A stretch of 64,000 bases of DNA, taken from assembly GCF_026130605.1 (NCBI RefSeq), contig NZ_JANFAU010000001.1, forward strand, positions 682,001 to 746,000, given 5' to 3'. This DNA is from Sphingomonas lycopersici. Its GTDB lineage: Bacteria; Pseudomonadota; Alphaproteobacteria; Sphingomonadales; Sphingomonadaceae. The notes beneath the pieces were generated by a model. That model was not told where the DNA came from and ran no database searches. It saw only the letters and a list, made by a program, of their open reading frames with translations. Shown piece after piece: positions 52,807 to 62,032 of this stretch; the first letter of the stretch is position 1; every line of letters begins with the position of its first letter. Position numbers and translations under genes: made by a program.

Positions 52807-54483
52807 TCATGGACGCGCGGGTTCCTGCACCAGCGCGGTGCCCTTGGCCATCGGTTGCACGCCGCGTCGATAGAGATCGAGATAGCCGGTCGGGTGCGCG
52901 GACAGCGGCTGCGCTTCATTGGGGCGTGCGGCAAATTCCGCCGCGTCGACCAGCACGTCGAGCCGTCGCGCCGGCACGTCGATCAGCACGATATCGCCGT
53001 CGCGCACCTGGCCGAGCGGGCCCCCGTCGACTGCCTCGGGCGAGACTTCGGCGATCGTCAACCCCTTGAGGCACAGGCCGGAGAGCTGGCCGTCGGTGAC
53101 GAAGGCGACGTCGCGTGCCAGCCCCGCCGCGTCGATCGCGAACAGCACCAAAGATGCGCCGCCGCCCATCGCCGGGCCGCCCTTCGGCCCTTGCCCGCGC
53201 AGGATGACGACATCGCCCTTCTCCAGCGTGCGCGCCTCGATTTCGGCGAGCAAAGGCGCGGTCTGATCGAACACGCGCGCGCGGCCCTCGAAACGCTCGG
53301 GGCGCTTGGGATCGCGGATGCCGAGCTTCACCACCGCGCTGGCCGGCGCGAGGCTGCCCTTGAGGATCACGATCGATGGGCCGTCGGAAATCGGCGCGTC
53401 GAGCGGGCGGATGATCGCCGTATCGCCTTCGGGCGTGTCGGCGATCACCGCGGCGAGCGGCTGGCCGGTGCAGGTCATCGCATCGGTCTCGATCACCGGG
53501 GCGAGCCGCTTGAGCATCGCCGCCGCGCCGCCGGCATCCTCGAATCCCTCGATCCGCACCGGGCCGTTCGGGCGCACCGCGGTCAGCACCGGCACCTTGC
53601 GGCCCATTTCCTCCCAGATCGCGAACAGATCGACATCGACCCCCGCCTCGACGGCGGTCGCCTGGAGGTGCTTGATCGCGTTGATCGAGCCGGAGACCGC
53701 GAGCGTCATCGCCGCGGCGTTGCGGAACGCCGCCTCGGTGAGGATGCGGCGCGGGCGCAGATCCTCATGCACCATCTCAACGATGCGCGCGCCGGCCGCA
53801 CGCGCCTTGTCGAACATCTTCTCGCTATTGGCGCGCACCGGGGCCGAACCGGGAATGCACATGCCCAGCGCCTCGACCACGCAATGCATCGTGTTCGCGG
53901 TCGCCATCCCGGCGCACACGCCCGGGCCGCGCACCGCCTGCGGGATCATGTCCTCGATCGGGAATTTCGGCGTCTTGCCGAAACGCTCGCCGACGCTGCC
54001 TGACCACAGATCCTCGAGGTCGACATGCTCGTCGCCGATCATCCCCGAGGCCTGATAGCCGCCGATCACCAGCAAGGTGGGGATGTCGAGCCGGGCGGCG
54101 GCCATCAGATGCCCTGGCGGGGTCTTGTCGCACGAGGTGAGGCAGACCATCCCGTCGAGCATCGCCGCCTCGACCTGCACCTCGATATCGTGGGTCACGA
54201 CGTCGCGTGCGGCGAGGATATAGCTGCCCATCTTCGCCGCGCCGGTGATGAAATCGGAGGGCGCGGTGGTGCGGACCTCGAACGGCACGCCCCCGGCGGC
54301 GCGGATCGCGTCTTTCACCACCTTGGCCACCCCGTCGAGATGCGCGAAGCATACCGCGAGTTCGGACGACGAATTGACCACCGCGATCTTGGGCTTGAGC
54401 ATATCCGCCTCGCTCAGCCCCAGCGCGCGCCAATGCGAGCGGCGGGTGGGCGAATTGGCGGCAAGGCTGCGCAGTTCAGGCAT
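52807..54483 (-). CDS. IlvD/Edd family dehydratase
   Basis: Iron-sulfur dehydratase of 558 residues, converting a 2,3-dihydroxy acid or sugar acid to its 2-keto-3-deoxy product. Visible are CLTSCDKTPPGHLMAA and GPGVCAGMATANTM, which hold the cluster cysteines, and GGPAMGGG, ITD-like FVTDGQLSGLCLKG and AEVSPEAVDGGPLG near the end. Cluster geometry and length match the sugar-acid branch as well as IlvD, and position among catabolic genes argues against branched-chain amino acid synthesis. It lies 35 bp downstream of the FAD oxidoreductase gene in one transcript. Confidence 0.88.
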   Translation of the reverse strand: MPELRSLAANSPTRRSHWRALGLSEADMLKPKIAVVNSSSELAVCFAHLDGVAKVVKDAIRAAGGVPFEVRTTAPSDFITGAAKMGSYILAARDVVTHDIEVQVEAAMLDGMVCLTSCDKTPPGHLMAAARLDIPTLLVIGGYQASGMIGDEHVDLEDLWSGSVGERFGKTPKFPIEDMIPQAVRGPGVCAGMATANTMHCVVEALGMCIPGSAPVRANSEKMFDKARAAGARIVEMVHEDLRPRRILTEAAFRNAAAMTLAVSGSINAIKHLQATAVEAGVDVDLFAIWEEMGRKVPVLTAVRPNGPVRIEGFEDAGGAAAMLKRLAPVIETDAMTCTGQPLAAVIADTPEGDTAIIRPLDAPISDGPSIVILKGSLAPASAVVKLGIRDPKRPERFEGRARVFDQTAPLLAEIEARTLEKGDVVILRGQGPKGGPAMGGGASLVLFAIDAAGLARDVAFVTDGQLSGLCLKGLTIAEVSPEAVDGGPLGQVRDGDIVLIDVPARRLDVLVDAAEFAARPNEAQPLSAHPTGYLDLYRRGVQPMAKGTALVQEPARP

Positions 54484-54518
54484 ATCTTTCCTCTCCGTGC
54501 TCGGCGCTCAGGCGCCTG

Positions 54519-55994
54519 TCATTCGTTGGCGGCGCGCGCGACCGCGGCGGGGGCCGGCTCGCGAACATGAGCGCCCTGTTCGCGCAGCAGCGCCTGAAGC
54601 GCGGCCACGTCGACATCGCGCGGCTGCACCCCGTCGCGCACCGCCAGCGCTGCCGCGGCGCCGGCCGCGTGACCGGTCAGCCAGCATTGCGGGATCTCGC
54701 GCAGGAAGCCGTGCGAATTGGCATCGCATGAAACATGCCGGCCGCAGGCGAGCAGGCCATCGAGGCGCCGCGGCACCAGCGCGCCATAAGGGACCGAGAT
54801 GACCGGAAATTTGGGCGAGACCGAGGGGCTGACGCCGATCTCGTCGGGCAGCACCTGTCCCTCGCTCCACTGACGCCGCTCGACGCGCCCCACGCCGGCC
54901 AGCCGGCGGGTGTGGCGCACGCCGAGCTGTGGCGCGCTCTGCAGCATGAAGGCATCCTCGAAGCCCGGCGCATGTTCGCGGAAGAAGGCGCAATGGCTGG
55001 CCATGAAGCGATGCGAGCGGACCTCGATTTCGGTCTGCTCGTCAACGTCGAGTGCGGACATGCCGGTCTGGCGCGGGCCGAGGAATAGCGCGATATCGTT
55101 GCGCCACGAGACATAGGGCCATTGGAAGAAGCCGAGTTCCGCCCGTCCCTTGGCGAGCAGCGCCTGATAGGCGGCGGGATCGCCGGTGCGGAAATCGAGC
55201 CAGCGCTGCATGTCCACCCCGCCGAGCATGAAGGCGGTGTTCATCGCGTGATGCGTGTCGGCGGGTTCGATGTCATTGTCGAAATCGGCGCCGGCGCGCG
55301 CGAACATATCGCCGTCGCCGGTCGCGTCGATCACCACCTTCGCGCGGATCGCCTGGCGGCCCATCTTGCTTTCGAACAGCGCGCCGCGCACGCATCCGTC
55401 CTCGACGATCGGCACCGCCGCCCAGCCGTGGAACGCCAGCCGCACCCCGGCCTCGATCAGCATTTCCTGCGAAACCAGCTTCAGCCGCTCCGGGTCGATC
55501 GTCGGCGACCAGGCGACGATGCCGTGGAAGGCGGCGGTGCGCGGCATCCAGTAAGCGGCATGTTGCGGATCGCGCGATCCCCATTGTTCGGGCGGCGGCC
55601 CGGCGATGCCCTCCGCGGGGAGGCGGGCGAGCACCGCCTCGGCAAAGCCGCGGATCACGGGTTCGCCTGCCCAGTCGGTCATGCGGTCGATCCAGATGAC
55701 CAGCCCGCCGGTCGAAAGCCCGCCGAGATGATTGTAGCGTTCGAGCAGCATCACGTCCGCCCCCGCCCGCGCCGCCGCCCAGGCCGCCGCGGTCCCCGAA
55801 GGCCCGCCGCCCACCACCAGCACGTCGCAGCTGTGATAGATCGGCAGATCGCGCGCCGGCTCGCGGTACGTGCCGGTGCCGTTGCGCGGCGCGAAGGTAC
55901 GCTCGCGCGCCTCGAACAGATCGGAAGTGAGGATGCGATCCTCGGTCCGCTCGACGCTCTGGATCGTGGGTTTGACGGGTGGATTTTCTGACAT
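54519..55994 (-). CDS. FAD-dependent oxidoreductase (FAD_oxidored family)
   Basis: A 491-residue flavoprotein of the PF12831-like family. FAD binding is shown by SCDVLVVGGGPSGTAAAWAAARAGADVMLLER, GGLSTGGLVIWID, VVIDATGDGDMFARAGADF, and the C-terminal LLACGRHVSCDANSHGFLREIPQCWLTGHAAGAAAA. No signal peptide is visible. Related proteins oxidise hydroxy or amino acids, but few are characterised and the substrate is open. It is first in the leftward transcript and divergent from the TBDR, with two copies of the 19-bp site between them. Confidence 0.85.
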   Translation of the reverse strand: MSENPPVKPTIQSVERTEDRILTSDLFEARERTFAPRNGTGTYREPARDLPIYHSCDVLVVGGGPSGTAAAWAAARAGADVMLLERYNHLGGLSTGGLVIWIDRMTDWAGEPVIRGFAEAVLARLPAEGIAGPPPEQWGSRDPQHAAYWMPRTAAFHGIVAWSPTIDPERLKLVSQEMLIEAGVRLAFHGWAAVPIVEDGCVRGALFESKMGRQAIRAKVVIDATGDGDMFARAGADFDNDIEPADTHHAMNTAFMLGGVDMQRWLDFRTGDPAAYQALLAKGRAELGFFQWPYVSWRNDIALFLGPRQTGMSALDVDEQTEIEVRSHRFMASHCAFFREHAPGFEDAFMLQSAPQLGVRHTRRLAGVGRVERRQWSEGQVLPDEIGVSPSVSPKFPVISVPYGALVPRRLDGLLACGRHVSCDANSHGFLREIPQCWLTGHAAGAAAALAVRDGVQPRDVDVAALQALLREQGAHVREPAPAAVARAANE

Positions 55995-56048
55995 TGCCGT
56001 TCGGCTTTCTGATCGGTCGTGGCGGGCCGATCGGGGCCTCGCCGGAAT

Positions 56049-56067
56049 TCGGTAGCATTATATGTAT
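56049..56067. promoter_or_regulatory. probable MarR operator, site 3 (weaker)
   Basis: TCGGTAGCATTATATGTAT shares GGTAG, AT and TA..TAT positions with site 1 and lies 54 bp upstream of the FAD oxidoreductase start. The match is partial. Confidence 0.4.
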
Positions 56068-56191
56068 TTCCGTTTCGGGGCTGTCAACCCGACCGGCCGG
56101 TGAGCGAGTGCCTGTCTAAATTACTGATATATCACGATTAAAATAACGAGCGGAGAGCCGATGCTGCCAAGAAAAATAGCATTCTTCTAAA

Positions 56192-56210
56192 ATAAGTAGA
56201 ATAATACCTA
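56192..56210. promoter_or_regulatory. probable MarR operator, site 2
   Basis: ATAAGTAGAATAATACCTA on the plus strand; its complement matches site 1 at 15 of 19 positions. It lies 66 bp upstream of the TBDR start in an AT-rich divergent promoter region (55995-56276). Confidence 0.6.
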
Positions 56211-56276
56211 TTGTTGCATTAGGCTACGTTCCAACGACGGCGCCCCGCAGCGCGCCGCGACAGGAGGAGGGAGCTT

Positions 56277-59222
56277 ATGCGGAGAGGAAGCATCGCGAAT
56301 CGGGTTCGGCACGGGGCAAGCGCATTGGCGCTCGGGCTCATGATCTCGGCCCCCGCGGCGCATGCGCAGGACAATGTACCGCCGGCCGATACGCCCGCGG
56401 CGAAGCGTGTCGCGCCGGCGGAGGAGGCGTCCGCCGACGCGGGCGGTTCGCACGACATCATCGTCACCGGATCGCGTCTCTCCGGGGGCTTTTCGGCGCC
56501 GACGCCGGTTTCGGTGGTGGCCGCGGCGCGGCTTGAGCAGCGCGGCATCGCCAATGTCGCCGACGCGCTCAACGAGGTTCCCGCCTTCCGCCCGTCGAAC
56601 ACCCCGGCGAGCGGTGAACTTGCCCCGACCGGCGGCTATGTCGGCGGGCGCATCCTCGATCTGCGCGGGCTCGGTGCGGTGCGCACGCTGACGCTGGTGG
56701 ACGGCAAGCGCTTCGTCCCCTCGACCACCCAGGCGACGGTCGACACCAATATGATCCCGTCGATCCTGCTCCAGCGCGCCGAGGTGGTGACCGGCGGCGC
56801 CTCAGCGCAATATGGCTCGGACGCGGTGGCCGGGGTCGCCAATCTGATTCTCGACCACCGGCTGGAGGGTGTGAAGGCGTCGCTCCAGAACAGCGTCACC
56901 AAATATGGCGACAACCGGACCTTTGTCGGCGGGCTCGCCTTCGGCACGCGCATCGGGCAATCGATGCATCTGGTGATCGGCGGCGAATATGAATCCGGCG
57001 CGGGGATCGGCGATTGCCAGTCGCGCGATTTCTGCCGCAGCGAAGTGCTCAACTTCGGGCGCAACCCCGGTTATTCGGGGATGCCGGCCAACAACATCAT
57101 GGGATCGATCCGCCCGTCAACCGTGCCCTTCAACGGCGTGACGGTGCCGCCGGGCAGTGCCTATACCGGGCGCACCTTCCCCGCGCTGCGCCCGATCGAC
57201 GGCATCACCTTCGCCAACGACGGCACGCCGCGGCGCTTCGTCTACGGCGGCATGTCGAACAATCTCTACATGACCGGCGGCGAGGGGCAGGGGCAGAACA
57301 TCTATTTCAAGGATCTGTTCTTCAACGCCCCGCTCGAACGCTATGCGCTCACCGGCAATCTCGATTGGGACGTGGCGCCCAATCTGTCGGCGTCATTGAT
57401 GGTCAATTACGGCCACCTCAACGCCGAATATAGCGCGACCGCCTATCGCAATACGGCGATCACGATCCGCGCGGACAATCCCTTCATCCCGCGCTCGGCC
57501 GATCCGACGCTGGATATCCCGACCCTGCTCGCCGCATCGGGGGCATCGTCGTTCCAGATCGGCAAGGGCTTCGCCGAGCTCGGCCGCGCGCCGATCGTCA
57601 CCACCAACAATGTGTTCCGCGCGGTGGGCAGCCTCAAGGGCAAGATCACCGAAGGCGTGGACTGGGATGCCTATTACCAGTTCGGCCGCAACGATTTCCG
57701 CTCCGAAACCCGCAACCAGACGGTCAGCGCGCGGATGCTCCGCGCGATTGACGCGGTGATGGGGCCGAACGGCCAGCCGATCTGCCGCGTCAACGCCGAT
57801 CCCAACCCGGCCAACCACGATCCGGCCTGCGTCGCGTACAATCCGTTCGGCGCGCAGGCGAGCCAGGCGGCGAAGGATTATGTCACCGCCGACGGTTACC
57901 AGACCGCGATCACCACCGAGCATGTCGCCGCGTTCAACGTCCGCGCCAAGCTGTTCGATCTGCCGGGCGGTACCGTCCAGCTTGCGAGCGGGATCGAATA
58001 TCGCAACGATTCGGTACGCGGCGACGCCGATCCGCTGTCGCGCAGCCTGGCATTCTTCTCCGGCAACGGATCGCGCGTGTCGGGGAAGATCGAGGTGGTC
58101 GAGGGCTATGCCGAGACCGAGCTGCCGATCGTCCGCGCGGCGCCGTTCTTCAACGAGCTGAGCCTCAACGGCGCGATCCGCCGCACGCATTACAGCCGAT
58201 CGAGCGAGCTTTCGCCCAGCTCGAGCCTGTCGGTCACCACCTATAAATATGGCGCGGTGTGGGAGCCGATTCCGGCGATCCGGCTGCGCGCCACCAAATC
58301 GCGCGACATCCGCGCGCCCAATGTGATCGAGCTGTTCGGCCCGACGACGCTGGCGAGCGGAATCCTCACCGATCCGGCGCGCGGCGGGCAACAGGTCAAT
58401 CCCGCGATCACCAGCGGATCGAACCCGAACCTCCAGCCCGAGCGCGCCGATACCTTCACCGCCGGGATCGTATTCAAGCCGAGCGGGGGTTTCCTCGGCC
58501 GGTTCCGCGCCTCGATCGATTATTATGAGATCAAGGTGCGCAACGCGATCAGCACCTTGGGGCAGCAGAATATCGCCACCCGCTGCTTCGAGGGCGAGCT
58601 GCGGAGCTGCGACCTGATCACGCGCGGCCCCGACGGCAGCATCACCCAGGTCCGCGACGTGCTGCAGAACGTCAACGAGCTGATCAATCGCGGCATCGAC
58701 GCCGAGCTGGAATATCGCCAGCCGCTCGGCACGCTGGGCGACGTCAACTTCCGGCTGCTCGCGACCTATGTGAAGGATTTCATCACCGTCGACGCGGTCG
58801 GCCCGATCCAGCGCGCCGGGCAGACCGGGCTGCGCGGCGGCACCCCGCCGGGGCTCCCCGATCTGACGCTCGACGGGCTGGTGAGCTGGACCAAGGACGA
58901 TTTCACGCTCAACTTCCACGGCCGTTACATCAACAGCGGCTTCTACAACGCCGCCTTCATCGGCCCGGATCAGGCGGGCTATAATATCGCCGCGGTCAAC
59001 AGCTCGAACACCAACAAGGTGCCGGCGCGCGCCTATCTCGACATACTCGCGCAATATCGCATCCGCCACGGCGACCGGCACGAGCTGACCGCCTTCTTCG
59101 GCGTCGACAATCTGACCAACACGATGCCGCCGCTCAATCCGGGCGCGCACGGCACCGGCAATACTATCCTGTTCTCACCGTTCGGCCAGACATTCAAAGT
59201 CGGAATGCGGCTGACCTATTAA
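56277..59222 (+). CDS. TonB-dependent receptor of the catabolic island
   Basis: Outer-membrane transporter of 981 residues with a strong AGGAGGAGG ribosome site. A signal peptide (ALGLMISAPAAHAQ) precedes the TonB box region HDIIVTGSRLSGG, the plug (ALNEVPAFRPSNTP, GGASAQYGSDAVAGVANLIL) and a barrel ending FSPFGQTFKVGMRLTY. The plug style is that of sphingomonad receptors for organic carbon. It is divergent from the FAD oxidoreductase module and shares its operators, and its last ~190 residues resemble those of the receptor at 63414-64000. Confidence 0.92.
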   Translation: MRRGSIANRVRHGASALALGLMISAPAAHAQDNVPPADTPAAKRVAPAEEASADAGGSHDIIVTGSRLSGGFSAPTPVSVVAAARLEQRGIANVADALNEVPAFRPSNTPASGELAPTGGYVGGRILDLRGLGAVRTLTLVDGKRFVPSTTQATVDTNMIPSILLQRAEVVTGGASAQYGSDAVAGVANLILDHRLEGVKASLQNSVTKYGDNRTFVGGLAFGTRIGQSMHLVIGGEYESGAGIGDCQSRDFCRSEVLNFGRNPGYSGMPANNIMGSIRPSTVPFNGVTVPPGSAYTGRTFPALRPIDGITFANDGTPRRFVYGGMSNNLYMTGGEGQGQNIYFKDLFFNAPLERYALTGNLDWDVAPNLSASLMVNYGHLNAEYSATAYRNTAITIRADNPFIPRSADPTLDIPTLLAASGASSFQIGKGFAELGRAPIVTTNNVFRAVGSLKGKITEGVDWDAYYQFGRNDFRSETRNQTVSARMLRAIDAVMGPNGQPICRVNADPNPANHDPACVAYNPFGAQASQAAKDYVTADGYQTAITTEHVAAFNVRAKLFDLPGGTVQLASGIEYRNDSVRGDADPLSRSLAFFSGNGSRVSGKIEVVEGYAETELPIVRAAPFFNELSLNGAIRRTHYSRSSELSPSSSLSVTTYKYGAVWEPIPAIRLRATKSRDIRAPNVIELFGPTTLASGILTDPARGGQQVNPAITSGSNPNLQPERADTFTAGIVFKPSGGFLGRFRASIDYYEIKVRNAISTLGQQNIATRCFEGELRSCDLITRGPDGSITQVRDVLQNVNELINRGIDAELEYRQPLGTLGDVNFRLLATYVKDFITVDAVGPIQRAGQTGLRGGTPPGLPDLTLDGLVSWTKDDFTLNFHGRYINSGFYNAAFIGPDQAGYNIAAVNSSNTNKVPARAYLDILAQYRIRHGDRHELTAFFGVDNLTNTMPPLNPGAHGTGNTILFSPFGQTFKVGMRLTY

Positions 59223-59242
59223 GGGGGCGATCGCCGCGTCAT

Positions 59243-59259
59243 CCCGGAATTTTTCCGGG
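59243..59259. terminator. hairpin between convergent TBDR and glycerate kinase
   Basis: CCCGGAA and TTCCGGG form a 7-bp stem with a TTT loop in the 52-bp gap between converging genes. Confidence 0.55.
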
Positions 59260-59274
59260 GTGGCGCGGAGATGG

Positions 59275-60147
59275 CTAACGCGCCGAGATCACGCGTTGCT
59301 GCGCGTCGAGCAGAAATAGCCGATCCGCGCGCTGCGGCAGGTCGGCGAACATATGCCGGGTCAGCCGCTCGTAATGCCGCACGAACCGCTCGACCTCGGC
59401 GTCGCTCATCACCCGGCCGGCGGCGCCGGCACGGTCGCGCAGCTTGCGTTCCTGCAACAGCCGGTTGGCGAACACTGCGTCGAAGCTCGGCGGGCGAAGC
59501 ATCACCAGCCGGTCGATCCGCGCGAAAAGCGCCGCATAATCCCCGGCGAGCGCGGCGTTGACGTGGCTGCGCCAGATGCCGTCGGCGTCTTCCTCCGCCT
59601 CCAGCGCGTTGACCGGCGCCAGCAGCGCCTCGGGAGCTTCGGGCGTCGCGCCGACGCACCAGCCTTCGAACAGGATGATGTCGGGCCGCGCGGTCACGCT
59701 GCGCCACGCGCGTTCGGGCAGCCGATCGTCGTCGGCCTTGCTGAATCGCGGGACGCGCACCGGGGCGCTAACGGGCGCGCGCAGCGCATCGATCAGCGCA
59801 CCGCCGAGTGCCGCATCGTGCGTCCCCGGCACGCCGCGGGTGGCGAACAGCGGATGCACGTCGCACGCCAGCACCAGCCGGTCGGCCCGCGGCAGATAAA
59901 GATCGTCGAGCGACAGCGTCACCGCGCCGAGGCCGAGCGCCGGCAGCAAGGCTTGTTCGAGGAACGCGGCGAGCGTCGATTTGCCGCTGCCTTGCGCGCC
60001 GTTGATGCCGACGACCAGCGGCATCGTCGCCGCCGCGCGCCACGCCGCGATATCGCGCGCCAGCGGCCGCCACCAGCGTTTCACCTGCGCGGTATAATCC
60101 GCCGGCAGGCCGTGCTCGGTGATCAGCGCCGCGACGCTTCGGCTCAT
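59275..60147 (-). CDS. D-glycerate 3-kinase family protein (GLYK-like)
   Basis: A 290-residue P-loop kinase that phosphorylates D-glycerate, in this family to 3-phosphoglycerate. The Walker A motif is GAQGSGKS at residues 50-57, followed by TLSLDDLYLPRADR, the typical GLYK/phosphoribulokinase-like Asp pair, GVPGTHD and FEGWCVGA. It is last in the operon, its start overlapping the 2-hydroxyacid dehydrogenase stop by 4 bp, so it probably uses the dehydrogenase product. Assignment of the kinase family is good; the regiospecificity is from family knowledge. Confidence 0.85.
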   Translation of the reverse strand: MSRSVAALITEHGLPADYTAQVKRWWRPLARDIAAWRAAATMPLVVGINGAQGSGKSTLAAFLEQALLPALGLGAVTLSLDDLYLPRADRLVLACDVHPLFATRGVPGTHDAALGGALIDALRAPVSAPVRVPRFSKADDDRLPERAWRSVTARPDIILFEGWCVGATPEAPEALLAPVNALEAEEDADGIWRSHVNAALAGDYAALFARIDRLVMLRPPSFDAVFANRLLQERKLRDRAGAAGRVMSDAEVERFVRHYERLTRHMFADLPQRADRLFLLDAQQRVISAR

Positions 60148-61118
60148 GCCACGGTGTCGGGGGTGGGTTTGCCGTCGAACCAGGCTTCGAGATTGGCGAG
60201 CACGCGCAGCCCCATCGCTTCCCGCGTCTCGCGGGTCGCGCTGCCGAGATGCGGGAGCAGCACGGCATTGTCGAGCACGCGCAGCGCAGGCGAGACGTTC
60301 GGCTCGCCGGCGAATACGTCGAGCCCGGCGCCCGCGATCCGCCGTTCCTGCAACGCCGCGATCAGCGCCGCTTCGTCCACTACATCGCCGCGCGCGGTGT
60401 TGATCAGGATCGCATCGGGGCGCATCCGCGCCAGCGCCGCGCGGTCGATCATATGCCGCGTCTCCGCGCCGCCCGGCACATGGAGCGAGACGAAATCGGC
60501 GTCGGCAAGCAAATCGCCGAGATCGGGGACGAAGCGCGCGCCCAGCCGGTCGGCGATGTCCGCCGGAGCGGGGCGGCGCGCATAATAAGCGATCTCCATC
60601 CCGAAGCCGAAGCGCGCGCGCTTGGCGGTCGCCTGCGCGATCCGCCCGAAGCCGACCAGCCCCAGCCGTTTGCCCTTGAGGCTCTGGCCGAGAAGATGCG
60701 TTGGCCGCCAGCCGGTCCAGGCGCCGGCGCGCAGCTCGCGCTCGCCTTCGCCGCTGCGCCGCGCGGTCATCAGGATCAGCGTAAGCGCGAGGTCGGCGGT
60801 CGCGTCGGTGAGCACGCCGGGGGTGTTGGTCACGCGGATCCCGGCCGCGCGCGCGGCCGCCAGATCGATATGCTCATAGCCGACGCCATAGCTCGCGACG
60901 ATGCCGGCGCGGCGATCGGGAACGCCGAGCACCGCGGCGGTGACGCGATCGGTGATCGTCGGGCACAAGGCGTCATGCGTGCGCATCGCGGCGGCCAGCT
61001 CGGCCTCGCTCAACGGGCGGTCGTCGGGATTGAGCGTCACCTCGAACCGCGCCGCCGCCCGCTGCTCCACCGCCTCCGGCCAGCGCCGCGTCAGCAATAT
61101 CCGGGGGCGAGCGGTCAC
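60144..61118 (-). CDS. D-2-hydroxyacid dehydrogenase (glyoxylate/hydroxypyruvate reductase-like)
   Basis: A 324-residue NAD(P)H-dependent reductase starting at GTG 61118, overlapping the dioxygenase stop (GTGA). The NAD domain has GLVGFGRIAQATAKRA, and the catalytic triad is Arg in INTARGDVVDE, Glu in VFAGEP and His in LLPHLGSAT. The N-terminal SYGVGYEHIDLAAARAAGIRVTNTPGVLTDATADLAL matches glyoxylate/hydroxypyruvate reductases. With a glycerate kinase next in the operon, reduction of hydroxypyruvate to D-glycerate is the most economical role. Confidence 0.87.
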   Translation of the reverse strand: MTARPRILLTRRWPEAVEQRAAARFEVTLNPDDRPLSEAELAAAMRTHDALCPTITDRVTAAVLGVPDRRAGIVASYGVGYEHIDLAAARAAGIRVTNTPGVLTDATADLALTLILMTARRSGEGERELRAGAWTGWRPTHLLGQSLKGKRLGLVGFGRIAQATAKRARFGFGMEIAYYARRPAPADIADRLGARFVPDLGDLLADADFVSLHVPGGAETRHMIDRAALARMRPDAILINTARGDVVDEAALIAALQERRIAGAGLDVFAGEPNVSPALRVLDNAVLLPHLGSATRETREAMGLRVLANLEAWFDGKPTPDTVA

Positions 61119-62032
61119 GCGGTCGGCCGATCCAGCGACGCGCGGAAATAGGCGCCGAACGGATCGTCGGCATCGGCCGGGGGCGGCCCTTCGCGCACGG
61201 TGGTGCGACGCATGTCGCGACGCTCGTTGCGCACATCGAAATCGCCGCCGCGGTGCATCGAGGTGAGATTGTCCCAGATGACGAGATCGCCCGGCTGCCA
61301 TTTGACCGAGAAGATATATTGCGGCTGGGTGGCGAAGTCGATCAGCTCGCGGATCAGCGCCTGCCCTTCGTCGCGCGGAAGCCCGACGATATCGATCGCG
61401 TGGCTGGCGATATAGAGCGCCTTGCGCCCGGTCGCCGGCTGGTCGAGCACAAGCGGGTGGCGCGCCTTGGGACGGGCATCGACATCGGCTTCGCTGAGCG
61501 GGAAACCGGCGAGCTTGCGCGACCACCACAAGGAATGTTCGGCCTCCAGCCCATCGATCCGCGCCTTCATCGCGATGGGCAGATCGTCATAGGCCGAACG
61601 GGTATCGGCGAACCACGTCTCCCCGCCCTGCGACGGCACCTCATAGGCCAGCAGCAGCGAATAGGACGAGCGCATTTCCATGAACGATGAATCGGTGTGC
61701 CACAGCCGGTCGCCCTTTTTGTGCAGCAGCAGATTTTCGTCGCGCACGATCTCGCCGTCGCGGGTGAGATTGCTCGCGTCGAACAATTCGGGATAGCGGT
61801 GACGGCGCGGACGATCCTTCATCGCCGGCGCCAGTTCGAGATGGCCGAAGATGCGGCTGAAGGCGATATGGCTTTCGTCGTCGAGCCCGGTATCGCGATA
61901 GACGCAGACCCCCCATCGATTCATCGTATCGACGATCTCGCGGCGCATCGCGGGATCGAGCGGCCGGGTGAGATCGACGCCGGAGACTTCCGCGCCGAAA
62001 CGTGGCAGGATGGGTTTGACGGTCAGGGGCAC
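61115..62032 (-). CDS. TauD/TfdA-family 2-oxoglutarate dioxygenase, closest to TfdA type
   Basis: A 305-residue Fe(II)/2-oxoglutarate oxygenase. The iron triad is His112 and Asp114 in LWHTDSS and His260 in SMHRGG; Arg275/276 in MRRTT would bind 2-oxoglutarate. YSLLLAYEVPSQGGETWFADTRSAYDDLP and FSVKWQPGDLVIWDN follow the pattern of TfdA (2,4-dichlorophenoxyacetate dioxygenase) more than TauD, as judged by recalled sequence. TfdA enzymes hydroxylate the carbon next to an ether oxygen, releasing a keto acid and a phenol. It overlaps the symporter gene by 10 bp. The natural substrate is unknown. Confidence 0.85.
   Translation of the reverse strand: MPLTVKPILPRFGAEVSGVDLTRPLDPAMRREIVDTMNRWGVCVYRDTGLDDESHIAFSRIFGHLELAPAMKDRPRRHRYPELFDASNLTRDGEIVRDENLLLHKKGDRLWHTDSSFMEMRSSYSLLLAYEVPSQGGETWFADTRSAYDDLPIAMKARIDGLEAEHSLWWSRKLAGFPLSEADVDARPKARHPLVLDQPATGRKALYIASHAIDIVGLPRDEGQALIRELIDFATQPQYIFSVKWQPGDLVIWDNLTSMHRGGDFDVRNERRDMRRTTVREGPPPADADDPFGAYFRASLDRPTA

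Noticed and set aside
57393-59150. Minus-strand open frame opposite the third TonB receptor
   Set aside because: Same shadow behaviour, no motif, and the plus strand encodes a typical receptor barrel there.
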